Source: Ailanthus altissimus (Eukaryota > Streptophyta > Magnoliopsida > Sapindales > Simaroubaceae). From it: 64,000 nt of DNA. Shown here piece by piece: positions 34,760 to 46,764 of the stretch. The translations under genes were made by a program, and so were the position numbers. The stretch is from assembly GCA_946807835.1 (NCBI GenBank), contig OX327696.1, positions 8,072,501 through 8,136,500 of the forward strand, in the 5' to 3' direction. Below the pieces are notes generated by a model, which saw only the letters and a program-made list of their open reading frames with translations, was not told the DNA's origin and ran no database searches. Each line of letters begins with the position of its first letter. Position 1 is the first letter of the stretch.

Positions 34760-37420
34760 GTTTGTAGTGAATGTTATATATTTATAAATTATGATTTAAT
34801 TTTGGTGTTGAGCCGATTTATAAAAATTTTAAATTTAATTTAAAGATCAAATTAAAATATTAAAAAAAGATTATGGGTGAGTTTAAAAAAATGATAATCT
34901 TGTGTTTGATTGATAATATATAATAAATAAAAATATTAAATAAAAAAAATTAATATAAAATTAATCTTATTCTCCCAAACTTTTTTTATTTGCCGCCACA
35001 ACGATGGAGAGGGGAGAGAAAGAGAAAGAGAGAATAAAAACAAAAGAAGAAGAAGAAAAATTGGGGCTTTTAATTTATAGGTATATTATAATTTTTTATC
35101 AAAATTATTTGTATTAATATGTGATTTTTTTTAAATTTTAATTATTAGAGACATTTATTTGAGAATTTGATTAGGAGTTTATAAGATATACTTGGAGTTG
35201 GTAATGATTATACATAAGAGAAGAATCATAAATAAACTGCACGTTTTTCTTTTGACAATATTTAAGTTCAAAAATTTTATTAATTTTTTTGTAATATGAT
35301 TTTAAGCTCTAAGAGTCCAAATGGTTAAATTATATATGTTTATGGGTATTTAGAACTTTGAATCGTTTAAAAATTTAATAAGTATAATTTTTAATAATTT
35401 TATGATTTTTAAAAAATGATCATAAAATTTATGAGAATTTTTTATTTCTGTAGTAAGATCAAATGTCGAACTAAGTTTGATGTACAAATAATCTTAGAAA
35501 TTTATGAATTTTTAGAAAATGATAATTGTATATGTCTAATTTATCATATTCAAAATTAATTTTTTAAAGAGAGTAGTCTTAGTGTTAGATTTTATTTGAT
35601 AGATTCTGAAAGCTAGAATAAATTCATTTTAAAATATTATTTGTGTGAATTAAGTCTTGAATAATTTATTATGGATTAAAATATGTGTAATGAGTAATTC
35701 TTGGGTGGTTTCATAATGTTTGAACAAGTATGTAATTTTATAAAATTCGAATACTAAAGGCTACTCTACAGAATATTTTGATTTAATTAAATTAAGGTCT
35801 TAAATTTAAAGATGATTAAGACTTGAATTTTAAAATGGTTAAAATCTGATTTACTTAGATTTGAAGATGATTTATATCTCGAGAGCAATAAAGTTTGATT
35901 ATATGGTGAATAGATATTGTTTTATGCACGAGAAAAATCAGTTAGATGATATTGGTTGAAATCTAAAGGTTTTGAAAAAGCTTCATTTTAGATTAGTTAT
36001 GATCTAATTTCAAGTTTATATTATTTTATGGTTTAAAATTGTTAATTATTATTATTTTAGGACTTTAGAGAGATAGGCTTTATGATTTGGGTCAAAGAAT
36101 ACAGAATCTGTCTCGAGCTCACAAGTCAAAACCTTATTGTAAAAGAGACGTTTCACGATAAACTAAATAAATGCACAAAGAGTTTTGTGATTGAATACTT
36201 AAATTACTTTTATGATTTTTGTCTCATGATTTTAGAAAAATATATCTTTAAAGCATGATGTGCATGGTTTTTCTTTATAGCTAATATTATGTATATTTTT
36301 TTTTATGACAACTTATCTTTAATGATGTTTTAGTTTATGAAATGATTTATTTTATATTATAAACAAAACATTCATATTATAGTTTTGGCTCATGATATAT
36401 TTATACTTGAGATAGCTTTTTTTATGTATTAGTAACAATGTGTCTTTTTAAATGGTTTGAAATTCAAAAAGAGTATGAAATATAATATAATGAAATGTTA
36501 TAAGTGTATATGTTATTTAAAGAAAATTGTTTTGAAACCATTAGATTATACCTTTCCCATTCAGATAGAAATATGAGATTTAAATTTTTGGGGCTCGTCT
36601 ATATACATATATAGGCTCTGAGCCGTGTGTATGAGCATTATACTCTTTAGGAGCTAATTTGCTCTACGCATACTACGATGAGGATATGAGATGAGTACAT
36701 CCAATACTATGCCTAATTGACATTTCGGGTGTGATGAGATTTTCTCCCGAATACTAATTTAGTATGATTTTTTATATAAATAGTTGTAGATGATATTTTA
36801 AATATCAATTGTATCTAACCATGCTCCACTAAGAAAATGTACGACATAAGATTTTAAATTCTACCGACTACATGATTTTATAATAATTTATATTATTGTG
36901 TTAAGAGATTAGAAAATACATTTTTTATGATAAACGATTTTTTTATATGTTTTAAGTAAATATTATTTTATGTACTTTAATTGTTTTCTATAATAAATAG
37001 TAAGAGAAATTCTATTTATGTGTTTATCATATAGTTTAAAGACATCTTTTTTTTAATATATTTTTAATCACTTTCACTCATTGGGTCAATCGACTCACCT
37101 TATTTTCATTAAAAAAAATTTTGTCAAGATATTGTATGAACTAATCAGCTTATTGGAGTTTAAGCTTAGAAGTTAAGCCAAACACTAATACGGAAAATCA
37201 TTAATTTTAAGATTAGTATAATTATATTGTTGTAATAAAATTACATTATTTGATAATTATTCAACTTTGTGTATTCGACATTAAATGTATAATTTGGGGT
37301 ATTGATATGATATGTTTAATTTATGAAAGATGAGTATTGTTTATATTAATGATAAATGATAATAAATTATATGTTATTTATTGATGTATGATAGATTGAA
37401 TATTACAAGTGGATAAAATA
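34760..37420 (+). repeat. Ancient LTR-like sequence related to the Tekay/Del-type LTR
   Basis: The sequence follows the LTR at 6966-9576 feature by feature at low identity: a GA-rich tract (35005-35060), then TTATAGGTATATTATAATTTT, a long AT-rich body, a GAGCATTATA segment (36633-36642), and an ACTCATT...GACTCACCTTATTTTCATT part near 37075. No matching internal region is present, so it may be an old solo LTR. No ends or target duplication are visible. Confidence 0.35.
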
Positions 37421-38689
37421 TGATAAAGAAACTCTATTGAATTATTAAAAAAGAAAAAAAATCTATTAATTTTGATGACTATTTTTTTTTTAAAGATGAA
37501 TAAATAAGGACTTATCTTGAATTTCTAGAGAACTCGTCGGGATTTTGTCATAAATATTTTGTGCAATTTGACACAAAAATTTGGAGAGTCTACTGCTGTT
37601 TATCAGGCCAATCAAGCTTAGTATTTTTTTTTAATGTTACATCATCGTTACAATTCTACTAATAACAAAAATCTACGAGTGTTGATCAATGCAACCGCGA
37701 TCGAGTATCTATTTTAAGAAAACAGAAATTTGCTCCCAAGAAATTGTAAATTTATCTGACCAGAAGGGTGATAAATATTTTCACAAATAATATTGACTAT
37801 GATTGTGATATATTGTAGAAGGATGATGTTATAGGACACACAACTTCTTGTCATTTACTTTGAAGTTAGTTTACAATGATAATGTTTAGGTTTGTTTAAA
37901 TTAAGTTTGGGAAAAAAAGACATTTGGATCTCTTAAGATTTTAAAAAGTGACATAAATTTTATTATTTTTAAAAATATTTATTGAGATTCTTGGTTGATA
38001 ACAATTTCGTTAATTTTTATTGTAAAACAGATAAAATTAGCGAAAGTATAATTATGCTCTTGTTTTTATTAAAAGAAATAATTCAATTAAATATAAAAAA
38101 AAATAACTTAAACCTTTGACGTTATAGTTAACAGTTACACATTTTAATCAATTGACCTATTTTAACTTTATCTTTATATATGAGCGACAGATAGTTGCTA
38201 GTTATAAAAGATAATGGTCGATGAAAAATAATTACCGGTGATTGCAGATGGTGGCTGATAGCAGTGGACGATGGCTTCTAAGGTGGCTAAAGTTTTGTTA
38301 TTTTTTATTTTTGTATTTTATATTTTGGCATAATTTTAATAAAATTTGTTATAATAAAAGTGATGAATACTCTTACTTATTATGTGAGTAATTGAATTTA
38401 TATTTTTATCCTTTCTCCAATTAAAATTAAGTTTAGACTGAATCTTTATATTTACTCTTTCTACAGTTAAAATTAACATAAACTATTACTTGACAAGGGG
38501 CTTAATTGGATATCTAAAAGTATTGAATTTACATGTCTATATTTTGAAACCTTAAGGTTCGTATGTCTTTTTCCCAATTAAGTTTATTAAAATTTAGTTT
38601 GCATATGTATGGGATATAAATTTTATATCTTAATTAATGTAATATTTAATATGTCAATTGTTAAATAGTATTATATAACTATTTGTTAA
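37421..38689. other. Gene-free AT-rich stretch, nothing recognised
   Basis: No open frames of note and no clear repeats. A short GC-richer patch around 38215-38290 (GGTGATTGCAGATGGTGGCTG) stands out but is not assigned. Confidence 0.5.
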
Positions 38690-39122
38690 TGTTAGTCCAA
38701 AAATTTATATAATAAGCCTGTTTATAGTCTTTCTTTTTGTATACATTAGTCCAAGTCTAGCTGAGTATTTAGTTTATATTAAGTGCCTGTTAGCATAGGA
38801 AGTCTTGTTTGGTTAGGATTATTTTTTCTTTCAAATTAGGATTAGAATAAAGTTTTGAGAAATTATATAAAGGTTCAATATTTTATTGTAGAGGAGGATT
38901 AAATTCTATCAATATAATAATTAAGATTTTTTTTGTCCTTGTTTGTTGATCTTTATAGTCTAATTGTCGAGTTTCGCTTGTTCTTCCAACTCAAGCTCTA
39001 CAATTTGCTCGTTATCTCATAATCCAAATTTTATCCTAAACCTTATTCGTTGTAAGTCAAATTCGGTTATATCTTATTTAACGAAACCTAACTTCAATTC
39101 TTTGAGAATTTGAGAAAATTCA
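38690..39122 (+). repeat. Copia-like LTR followed by a primer-site remnant
   Basis: It starts TGTTAGTCC and ends AAAATTCA. It contains a TATA-like TATATAAAGG (38864-38873) and is followed within a few bases by TTCTATCAGAAC, which matches the TGGTATCAGAGC primer site at nine of twelve positions. The rest of the element is not recognisable. Confidence 0.45.
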
Positions 39123-39944
39123 TATTTCTATCAGAACATTAGACATACGAATCTCATTAATAAATGTTTTACACGAACACTATAATATTAAAAAAAAAAT
39201 TTAACAATTATTTAACATGTAATAATCAATTATTGATAACATATTAATTTTAATACAAAAATTAATTAAAATAGTATTTTAACTTCGTAAGTAATTATAA
39301 TACAACTAATTACTTTTATGGAAAAGAGAATTTATCTCTCCTAAGAATTTATCTCGCGTCATAGATTTGTTCTTATATTATAAATTTATAAGCTAATTAT
39401 TCAAAATTTTCTTTTTTAAAGAAGAAAAAAAGTTATATCCATTGAATTTTGGCGGTTAGAGTTGGTGAAAGACTTGAGACAAATAAAGACTTGAGACTTG
39501 AGAAAAAAGAATTCTTTTAGATTAATATTTTGCCTTCGAAGTCAAAGTGCCTAATTTTCGATTATTTTAAATTAAAAATCTTTTTAATCGTGTACATATA
39601 ATTTAGATAATTTTTTTTTTAGAGTAGTGTACTAGACTTATATAATTAAGATATAAATTTTATATTTTGACGAATGTATTACTAATCAATGATTATTATT
39701 TAGTTAGATAATTATTAATTTTTTAATTTTAATTAATATAATATACAATAACCATCAACAATGAATATGTTAAATATCAAATCAATTTTTATTCTAATTA
39801 TGTATTCCATAAATATTTCTTTTTTAATATTGAAATCCCCACTGTCAAAGTGGCTATAATAATTAGCCGCAAGGCATAAAAGTATTTAAATATATATACT
39901 GTTCTCAGTTAAAACAATTCTATTATTTTGTATTTAAATATAAA
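39123..39944. other. Gene-free stretch with MITE-like fragment
   Basis: No gene. The part at about 39640-39810 shares a TTAGATAATTATTAA-TTTTTTAATT core and surrounding order with the MITE at 53255-53457, so it is probably a worn relative. Confidence 0.4.
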
Positions 39945-40135
39945 TAATACTACACGTTTTAAATAATATCTTATTTTTTATTTTAAATTAATGTGTTAAG
40001 TAATTATTAAGTGATAAAATAATATAAATTTTAAAATTACCTTTATACTATTTTAACATCTAATGATTGTTTGATATATTATTTAAAATAAAAAATTTAA
40101 AATACCATTTAAAAAATGTAATATTATTCTTTAAA
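39945..40135. mobile_element. Palindromic AT-rich MITE, copy 1
   Basis: The two ends are imperfect inverted repeats (AATAATACTACACGTTTTAA against the reverse complement of the right end, AATAATATTACATTTTTTAA). The middle, with ATAATATAAATTTTAAAAT, matches the copy at 42505-42705. Confidence 0.55.
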
Positions 40136-41245
40136 TATATATTTCTCTTAACATTGGTCAATAATTGTAAAAGTATTTGCTTCGGCCATAAAATTTAGTA
40201 TTTAATAGGTGATATTTTTTTAATTTCCATTCAAATTTATATATATTTAATTTTAATTGTTGAAGTATATTCTACTTTTAATTTCCAAAACTTAAAAGGA
40301 AAAACAAAGGGTAAAAATCAAATGCAAGTATACGTGGATTCCTAGGCAAAAAGAAACCAATGACAATGATTAGAGGGTGAGGAGAGGACAAGAACAGCTA
40401 GTGGATCATAATCAACCAAGATGATAATAAGATTTTATTAATGATCAAGATATTCTAATCAATTTGGATTCTATGTGAGAATGGTAGTTAACTAATTTGA
40501 CCAAACACTTAATTATTATATAACAGTTCAACATAAATATCTAGTCTTTTATTATATAATATAATCTTTTATGTATGAGAATAATTGTAGGACTAGTTTA
40601 TATATATAATGATAATATTACTGATATTTATAGTATTGAACAATGTGTTTTTATTTATTTATTTATTTATTAATCTGCATGTATATTTATGGTACAATAT
40701 TCTATTTAAGATAATAATAAAGTCAACATAAAATCAAATCATACAAGGTTTATAGTAACCCTACTCACACTAATCGTAATTTTGCTATCTTAAAAAGCAA
40801 AAATTACCATTTGACACAATAAGCTACTTAATAATTAAGAATATGGTGTACTTAGATGCTTGTCTTAACGATAAAATTTATGTATACTCTAACTTAAATC
40901 AAGGATTCAAATACTAAGAATTTTTTATTTTTTTATTTGTTAGGAGACAATTATTAATTATATATAGTTGTAATTCTTAAAGCAATATAACACATATTTT
41001 TATAAAAAAGTAAGAACATATTTACTTTAAAAAAAAATATGATTTAATTATTTTACATCAATCTACGTTATAGCTGACATAACTAATAACACATCAATGC
41101 ACATCTCTGCATAAGAACATTGAAAAATTATATTAAATTCTCAATCCTTAATTTTATTTTGATAAAAAGCATTGTGAATTAGTGACAATATATTAATACA
41201 TAGGAAGATTAAAAATTTTATCTTCATAATATTTAATTTGATACT
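40136..41245. other. Gene-free AT-rich stretch
   Basis: No gene is seen. The right side could be the decayed interior of the copia relic whose LTR lies at 41246-41682. Confidence 0.45.
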
Positions 41246-41682
41246 TGTTAAAATTGAGAGAAAGATGTAAATTGAAAATAAAGAGAGAATTTTATTAGTA
41301 AAATGAGTATCGAGTACATTACGAATGAGAGTCTCAAATAAAGACTTTGACTTCTATTTAAGTTGCCTATGAAAAAAATTAAAAGAACTTCTCACTTAAA
41401 TCATAACTTCTAACCTACTTTTATAATGTAGAAATTACACCTAGGTGAGGTTTGTTCCTTGTTCGAAAAAGTCTATATTCTTTTGTTTAGAGTCTATTTT
41501 TTGGATAGAGAATATAGTTGATTCTTTTCTTGTAAGAATAAAAATAATATCTTGTCCCAATAATCTTTTTATTATAATGTTAATCTCTGATATAATATAA
41601 GTTATTTTTATGAATGATATAATATCATTTCTAAAAAAAAAATTTAATCCATCCCTTAGTTGTACTTAAGGGCTATGTTACA
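41246..41682 (-). repeat. Copia-like LTR relic
   Basis: On the minus strand it begins TGTAACATAG, has a T-rich body with GTCTTTATTTGAGACTCTC, and ends TTTTAACA followed by AGTATCAAAT, a worn primer site. The start is inferred from the terminal TG only. Confidence 0.4.
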
Positions 41683-42504
41683 GTTGTATATCAATTGATC
41701 AACTAGGGTTGCCTGCACCATTCACCATACATTACAAAATCTGATTCTGCAGCGTTTTTGTTTTTATATTTAAAATGGGAAAGAAAATAAAAGAGAAAGT
41801 CAAGGAAAATTATATTTGCAAAAAGGTTATCTGCTAGAATCAGCAATGACAACAACATATATTACAAAGAATCAAAGATCATCATCATCAAAAGTGATAA
41901 CAATTCATCCAAAGAGAAAGAAATGATCTTTCAGATTACTAGTGGGGTTCAATTGCATCATTTGTTTTTCTATTTTTCTCTGAAAATTTATTTAATCCGA
42001 CGTAGGCCTTTAAGATCAATATATAACATTATATTTAAAAAGTTGAGATACAAATTTTGTATCAATATATAACACTCTACTTATAAAGTTGAGATACAAA
42101 TTTTGTATTATATTTAATATGACAAATAACATAATAGTATGTATCAAAGAGTATCTATTAAATAGTTATTTATCTTAATATTTATTATATTTGTATTCTA
42201 ATTTTGTAAATCTAATATTATTCTTGTCTCTCTCATGCGAAATTAACACTAATTAATTAATAAATAAATTATTTATTTTATTTTATAAATATTGACAATC
42301 GTTAAACAAACAAATTTGATTTTACGATGAGGTTTTGAAAAAGAGAGAGTAAATTAGAAAAAAAAATTATTGTTGCCTTCCTAAGTATGTATTACTCTTT
42401 GAGAATTTTTAGGGGATAGAAATGGTACTAAAAAAAATTAATTACTCCTTTGAAAGAGATAATGAATAATTTTAAAAGTTTAAGAAAGAAACTATATATA
42501 AGAA
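41683..42504. other. Gene-free AT-rich stretch
   Basis: No gene. A short direct repeat, AAGTTGAGATACAAATTTTG, occurs at about 42039 and 42080. Confidence 0.5.
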
Positions 42505-42705
42505 TAATGTTAGACGTATTAAATTGTAATTTAAATTATATTTAAAAAAATAATGTCTTAAGCTGTCATTAGATAATAAAATAGTATAAATTTTAAAATC
42601 ACCCATTACACTATTTTACCAACAAATAATTGCGTGATATATTATTTTTTAAAATATAATTTGAGATACAATTTAAAATATCTAATATTATTTATATATA
42701 AAATA
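42505..42705. mobile_element. Palindromic AT-rich MITE, copy 2
   Basis: The ends are inverted (GAATAATGTTAGACGTATTA against the reverse complement of the right end, AATAATATTAGATATTTTAA). The centre AAATAGTATAAATTTTAAAA matches copy 1 at 39945-40135. Confidence 0.6.
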
Positions 42706-42783
42706 GGAAGATCATAATAATTTTACTGTCAATTAATTAGTACCTTTATAAATTCAAGTTAAAGATTAATCTAAGTAAGCAAT

Positions 42784-42787
<4 letters not shown>

Positions 42788-42816
<29 letters not shown>
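42788..42816. repeat. (TA)n microsatellite
   Basis: About fourteen TA units. Confidence 0.9.
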
Positions 42817-42818
<2 letters not shown>

Positions 42819-43350
42819 TGAATGGTAAAGGAAAGAATGATAATTATTTTTTTTAATACGAGGGAGAAATTTGAACACAAAATCTCCATTTTAATACAAT
42901 AATACATTACAAACATTTTACTGCTAAATCACTTAAGGAAATGTAGAAGAAAAGCTAAATAAGGACCATTTTGGTGATGAAATTGTAAACATTAATTGAT
43001 CTCTCGGGGGTGGGGGGAGGACAGTTATGTATTGTGTGGTTACAAGTCCTGTCAAGATCATGCTTTGCTTTGGTTTCGTTGTCACAAATTACGTCATGTT
43101 GAAAATTTTATCAGGATTCAATTATTATAATCTTGTATTTTCTAGGTGGCTAAAGTTATTGCAAAAGCTTGGATTGCATTTGCATAACAAATCCTTGACG
43201 CAACCACAATTTCATTATCACTTTTTTACTGCTAATTAACTGTGCTTTAGAAATTAGGGTTGCAATATCCAATAATCAAAAAGGAGGTGATGAAATTGTG
43301 TGTAATTGATTGACATAAAACAAAAATCAAGAGATTTATCTGATGTATGG

Positions 43351-43381
<31 letters not shown>

Positions 43382-43469
43382 TTTGCATAAGAAAATCATG
43401 TCTTATAATAACTTTTTCACAATTCTTTAATTTCTCCCCTTGTTTGTTCTTCTAAGAATTGCAGTTCAG
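42817..43469. other. Gene-free stretch
   Basis: No gene is recognised. A short (AT)n run lies at about 43350-43375. The open frame of 70 codons at 43027-43239 has no family features. Confidence 0.5.
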
Positions 43470-44655
43470 ATTTTTTTTTTTCTAACACTAAATTATTCAG
43501 ATGACAAATGGGCATGCATTCATTTTCACAATATAAGAAAAGACTGTACAAAAATATCTAAACCAGATGAAGAGAATTGGCTATGTAACTCCACGTTAAA
43601 TTGCTCGAACTTTATTTTTTTTGTATTGTAAAAAATAAATATAGATTAAATCTTTTCTCAATTTTGATGTAGATAGACTTAGAACCCTAAAATCTTTTAC
43701 TCTAAAAATTTGTACTGATTAAATTAATTGACATCCAAAAAATAAAAAAATTAAAATCTTTAAGTCGATACCAAATTAGGAGAATATTATCATAAAATAG
43801 AGAAAAAGTATGCATAATTATACTTATGCATATATCATCGTCCGAAAGAACGCATTATACTCATGATATACATTTGGGGATAGGTCATCCCGTCTTAAAT
43901 GAGGTAGATCATTCCGTCCTAAATGAGATAAGTTTTTTTCATCCTAAACGGTGGTAGAAATTTTAATTGGGCAAATCCTCTATTAAAGAGTTTGTCTATT
44001 TGTCTCTAGAAATATCTAATTCTTATGTAGCATTTTGATAGTTGTCTATTTTTTTTTTCTAACATTAAATTTTACTTAAGGATGATAAATGAGCATACAT
44101 TGATTTTCACAATATAAGAAAAGATTGTACATAAATTTCTAGACCAGATGAAGAGAATTGGCTATGTAACTCCACGTTAAACTGCTCGTAACTTGGATTT
44201 TTTGTATTATGAAAAAAATATAGATTAAATCTTTTCTCAATTTGATGTAGATAAACTTAGAACTTTAAAATCTTTTACTCTCAAAATTTTTAGCGATTAA
44301 ATTAATTGACATCCTAAAAATAAATTTAGATCTCAAAGTCTATACTCAATTAAGAGAATATTATCATAAAACAGAGAAAAAGTATGCATAATTATATTCG
44401 TGCATATATCTACATCCTAAAAAATATATTATACTCATGATATATATTTAGGAGTAGTTTATCTCCATCTTAAACAGGGTAGGTCATCCCGTTTTAAATA
44501 GGATAGATTTTTTTCGTTTTAAACAGGATAAAAATTTCAATTGAGCTAATCCTCTGTTAAAGAGTTTGTCTGTTTGTTTTTATGAAAGAATTATAAGTCC
44601 AACGAACCATAATAGATATATCTAATCCTTATGTAATATTTTAATAATCTTTTAA
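43470..44655. repeat. Tandem duplication, two copies of ~577 bp
   Basis: Copy 1 (about 43470-44050) and copy 2 (about 44051-44655) lie head to tail with an offset of 577 bases. Both contain TCACAATATAAGAAAAG, AGATGAAGAGAATTGGCTA, TGTAACTCCACGTTAAA and two or three worn copies of a GGTCATCCCGTCTTAAA-type motif. Copy 2 has about 36 extra bases near 44580-44616. No gene is recognised in either copy. Confidence 0.85.
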
Positions 44656-45199
44656 TTTTATATCAGGAGTCCTGCAATGTAATATTATTAATTTAATAAT
44701 GTTTCCAATAAAAAAAATACTCATGCATATATCAATTTATGCATGTGAAATCTACCAATGTTCTTATGGTGGCAATGGCTATATGCATGCGATGCCATAC
44801 CTAAAATTGAACTCACAAATGATTTATCAAGTAAAATGGAGAAGCGTAAGAAATTAATAACAAAATGGGTTTCTTGAATTACAGATATTCCTGATGATCT
44901 CAATCATTAATATTGTATTTAACACCATCATCATGATCATGTTTCGATCAATACACAAGCCTCTGGTTTTTTCATGCATATAAAATACAGCAGCTTCTGC
45001 CTCTGCATGTATGTGTATTGTGTGTAACCCTAAGTACAACATACATACATACATACATAGATATATGTGTGTTTACATATATAACTTTCTTAAATATTTT
45101 TTTTGTGTGACAGTAACAACTACCTTATAGTAAAATTTTAGTTAGTCGGACTCTTAGTCTGTGTGTGTAAGCAGTTCTTTGATCGATCAGCAATGCTAT
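44656..45199. other. 3' flank of the MYB gene
   Basis: No separate gene. An ACAT tetranucleotide repeat lies at about 45039-45056. The MYB transcript end is expected in the right part of this stretch. Confidence 0.5.
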
Positions 45200-46764
45200 T
45201 TAAGAATTTCCTACTGATAAGAAATCGATAAATTGACCTCCGGCTGCCGTCGTGCTCCGCTGTTCTCTAGCTTCTTGATCAACCTCTTCATCGTCTCTTC
45301 TTGTATTGTCTATCACCTCGCTCTTTGTTGAGTCAGTATTCACTTGAAGAAAATCATAAAATTCGACTGGCTGACTTTTTTCTGCAAAGATATAGGAATT
45401 AAACATTAACAATACAGTTATAGTCTTTTTATTACTATTATTTCCCTTTAAGATTGCATAAATATATATATAGATAGATAGATATATGTGTGTGTGTGTG
45501 TCAAACCCCCTTCTTCATTTTAATATTAATATCCTATTCAATTCGATGAAACTTCGAATATCATATATCACCATAAAAAAATTTACCAATTGAATCAATT
45601 AACTAATTTTTCTTTATTGAATTAATTAAAATTGTATAACTTAATTACAAAGAGAGTCTCAAATGTTCTTGATGTATCGCATGTTCTACATTAAATTAAC
45701 ATTATAATTATATTGACCTTTTCATAATTTGTTACAAGACAAACATAACATGAATATAATCAAAGGGAGAAATACACCAAGAATAAGCAAAATTTTCTCT
45801 TTTATAAAACAGTATGGTAAATTTGGAATACACCAAAACAAATTAATTTGCAGTTACCTTGATTCATAGTGATAAAATGACTGGCATTTTCGGCACAGAA
45901 CCTGAAATTTTGAGGTTGATGATGATTTTGTGGGAGAGTGAAGCCATATTTTCCTTGATAGCTCGGAACAAATGAAGCCAGATTATTCTTTGTCTCAGTA
46001 CAGCTGCTCTGAGCATCTGATTTCAAATTGGATCTCTGGTCATTTAAAATCGTTTGAGCTGCCCTTTTCGCATAAAGCCTCGATCTTTCTCGACATCTTC
46101 TCGCCATAATAACGTGCCAATGATTCTTCACTGCGTTATCAGTTCGTCCAGGGAAAAGCCTAGCAATAATAGCCCATCTGTTTCCATGGATTCTGTGTGA
46201 AGCCAGAAGCCTCTCTTCTTCCTCTTCAGTAAAAGGGCTCCTGTTGATTCTTGGATCCAATTGATTGAACCATCTTAACCTACAACTTTTCCCTGACGGT
46301 TGCAAAATTGGTTAGTTAGTATATACCATCATATATAGTTTCATATATATATATATATATTTGCAATTTTCTTTTGAGTTTAAAATATTACATGAAGGTA
46401 GACCAAATCCGTCACCAACCCTGATCATAGTTTCATTTCGTTTAACCAAATATGAACTTTAAGTTTACACATGCATAACTACTTTTAAATCAAAACCCTA
46501 ACAATAATAAGAAGAAGAAGAAATATATATTTATATTTATATTTATATTTATATTTATATTTATATTTATATTTATATATAACCCTAAAAAGGAGATAAT
46601 AATTGTCTGATCATCACAAATGAACGAGGACGTGATTCTTATTTATTACCTGATCGACCTTGGAGCTTTTCGGCTATGGCGTTCCAGTTATGAGGACCGT
46701 ACCTTTCCACCAACTCACGAAGCTTCTCGTCTTCGGCCGGCCTCCAATGTCCTCTGGTGCACAT
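45200..46764 (-). CDS. MYB52/MYB54: R2R3-MYB transcription factor, MYB52/MYB54 type, three exons
   Basis: A nuclear DNA-binding regulator; this subgroup is known from work on secondary cell walls and organ boundaries. Exons on the minus strand are 46764-46650, 46292-45858 and 45381-45200; introns are GT-AG, both phase 1, giving 243 codons, the size of Arabidopsis MYB54. The start [20 protein letters not shown] is the subgroup hallmark. R2 carries W7, W27 and W46; R3 (about residues 51-103) carries F59, W78 and W97 with [16 protein letters not shown]. Intron 1 splits the Gly codon before KSCRLRW, a common MYB intron site. The tail has [15 protein letters not shown] and ends DFLSVGNS, blocks shared by MYB52 and MYB54. 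The two cannot be told apart here. No defects are seen. Confidence 0.95.
46528..46579. repeat. (TTATAT)n hexanucleotide repeat in MYB intron 1
   Basis: About eight to nine perfect copies of TTATAT inside intron 1 of the MYB gene (46293-46649). Confidence 0.9.

Noticed and set aside
43027..43239. A 70-codon + strand frame as a hypothetical gene
   Set aside because: Composition is that of random AT-rich sequence; no supporting signal.
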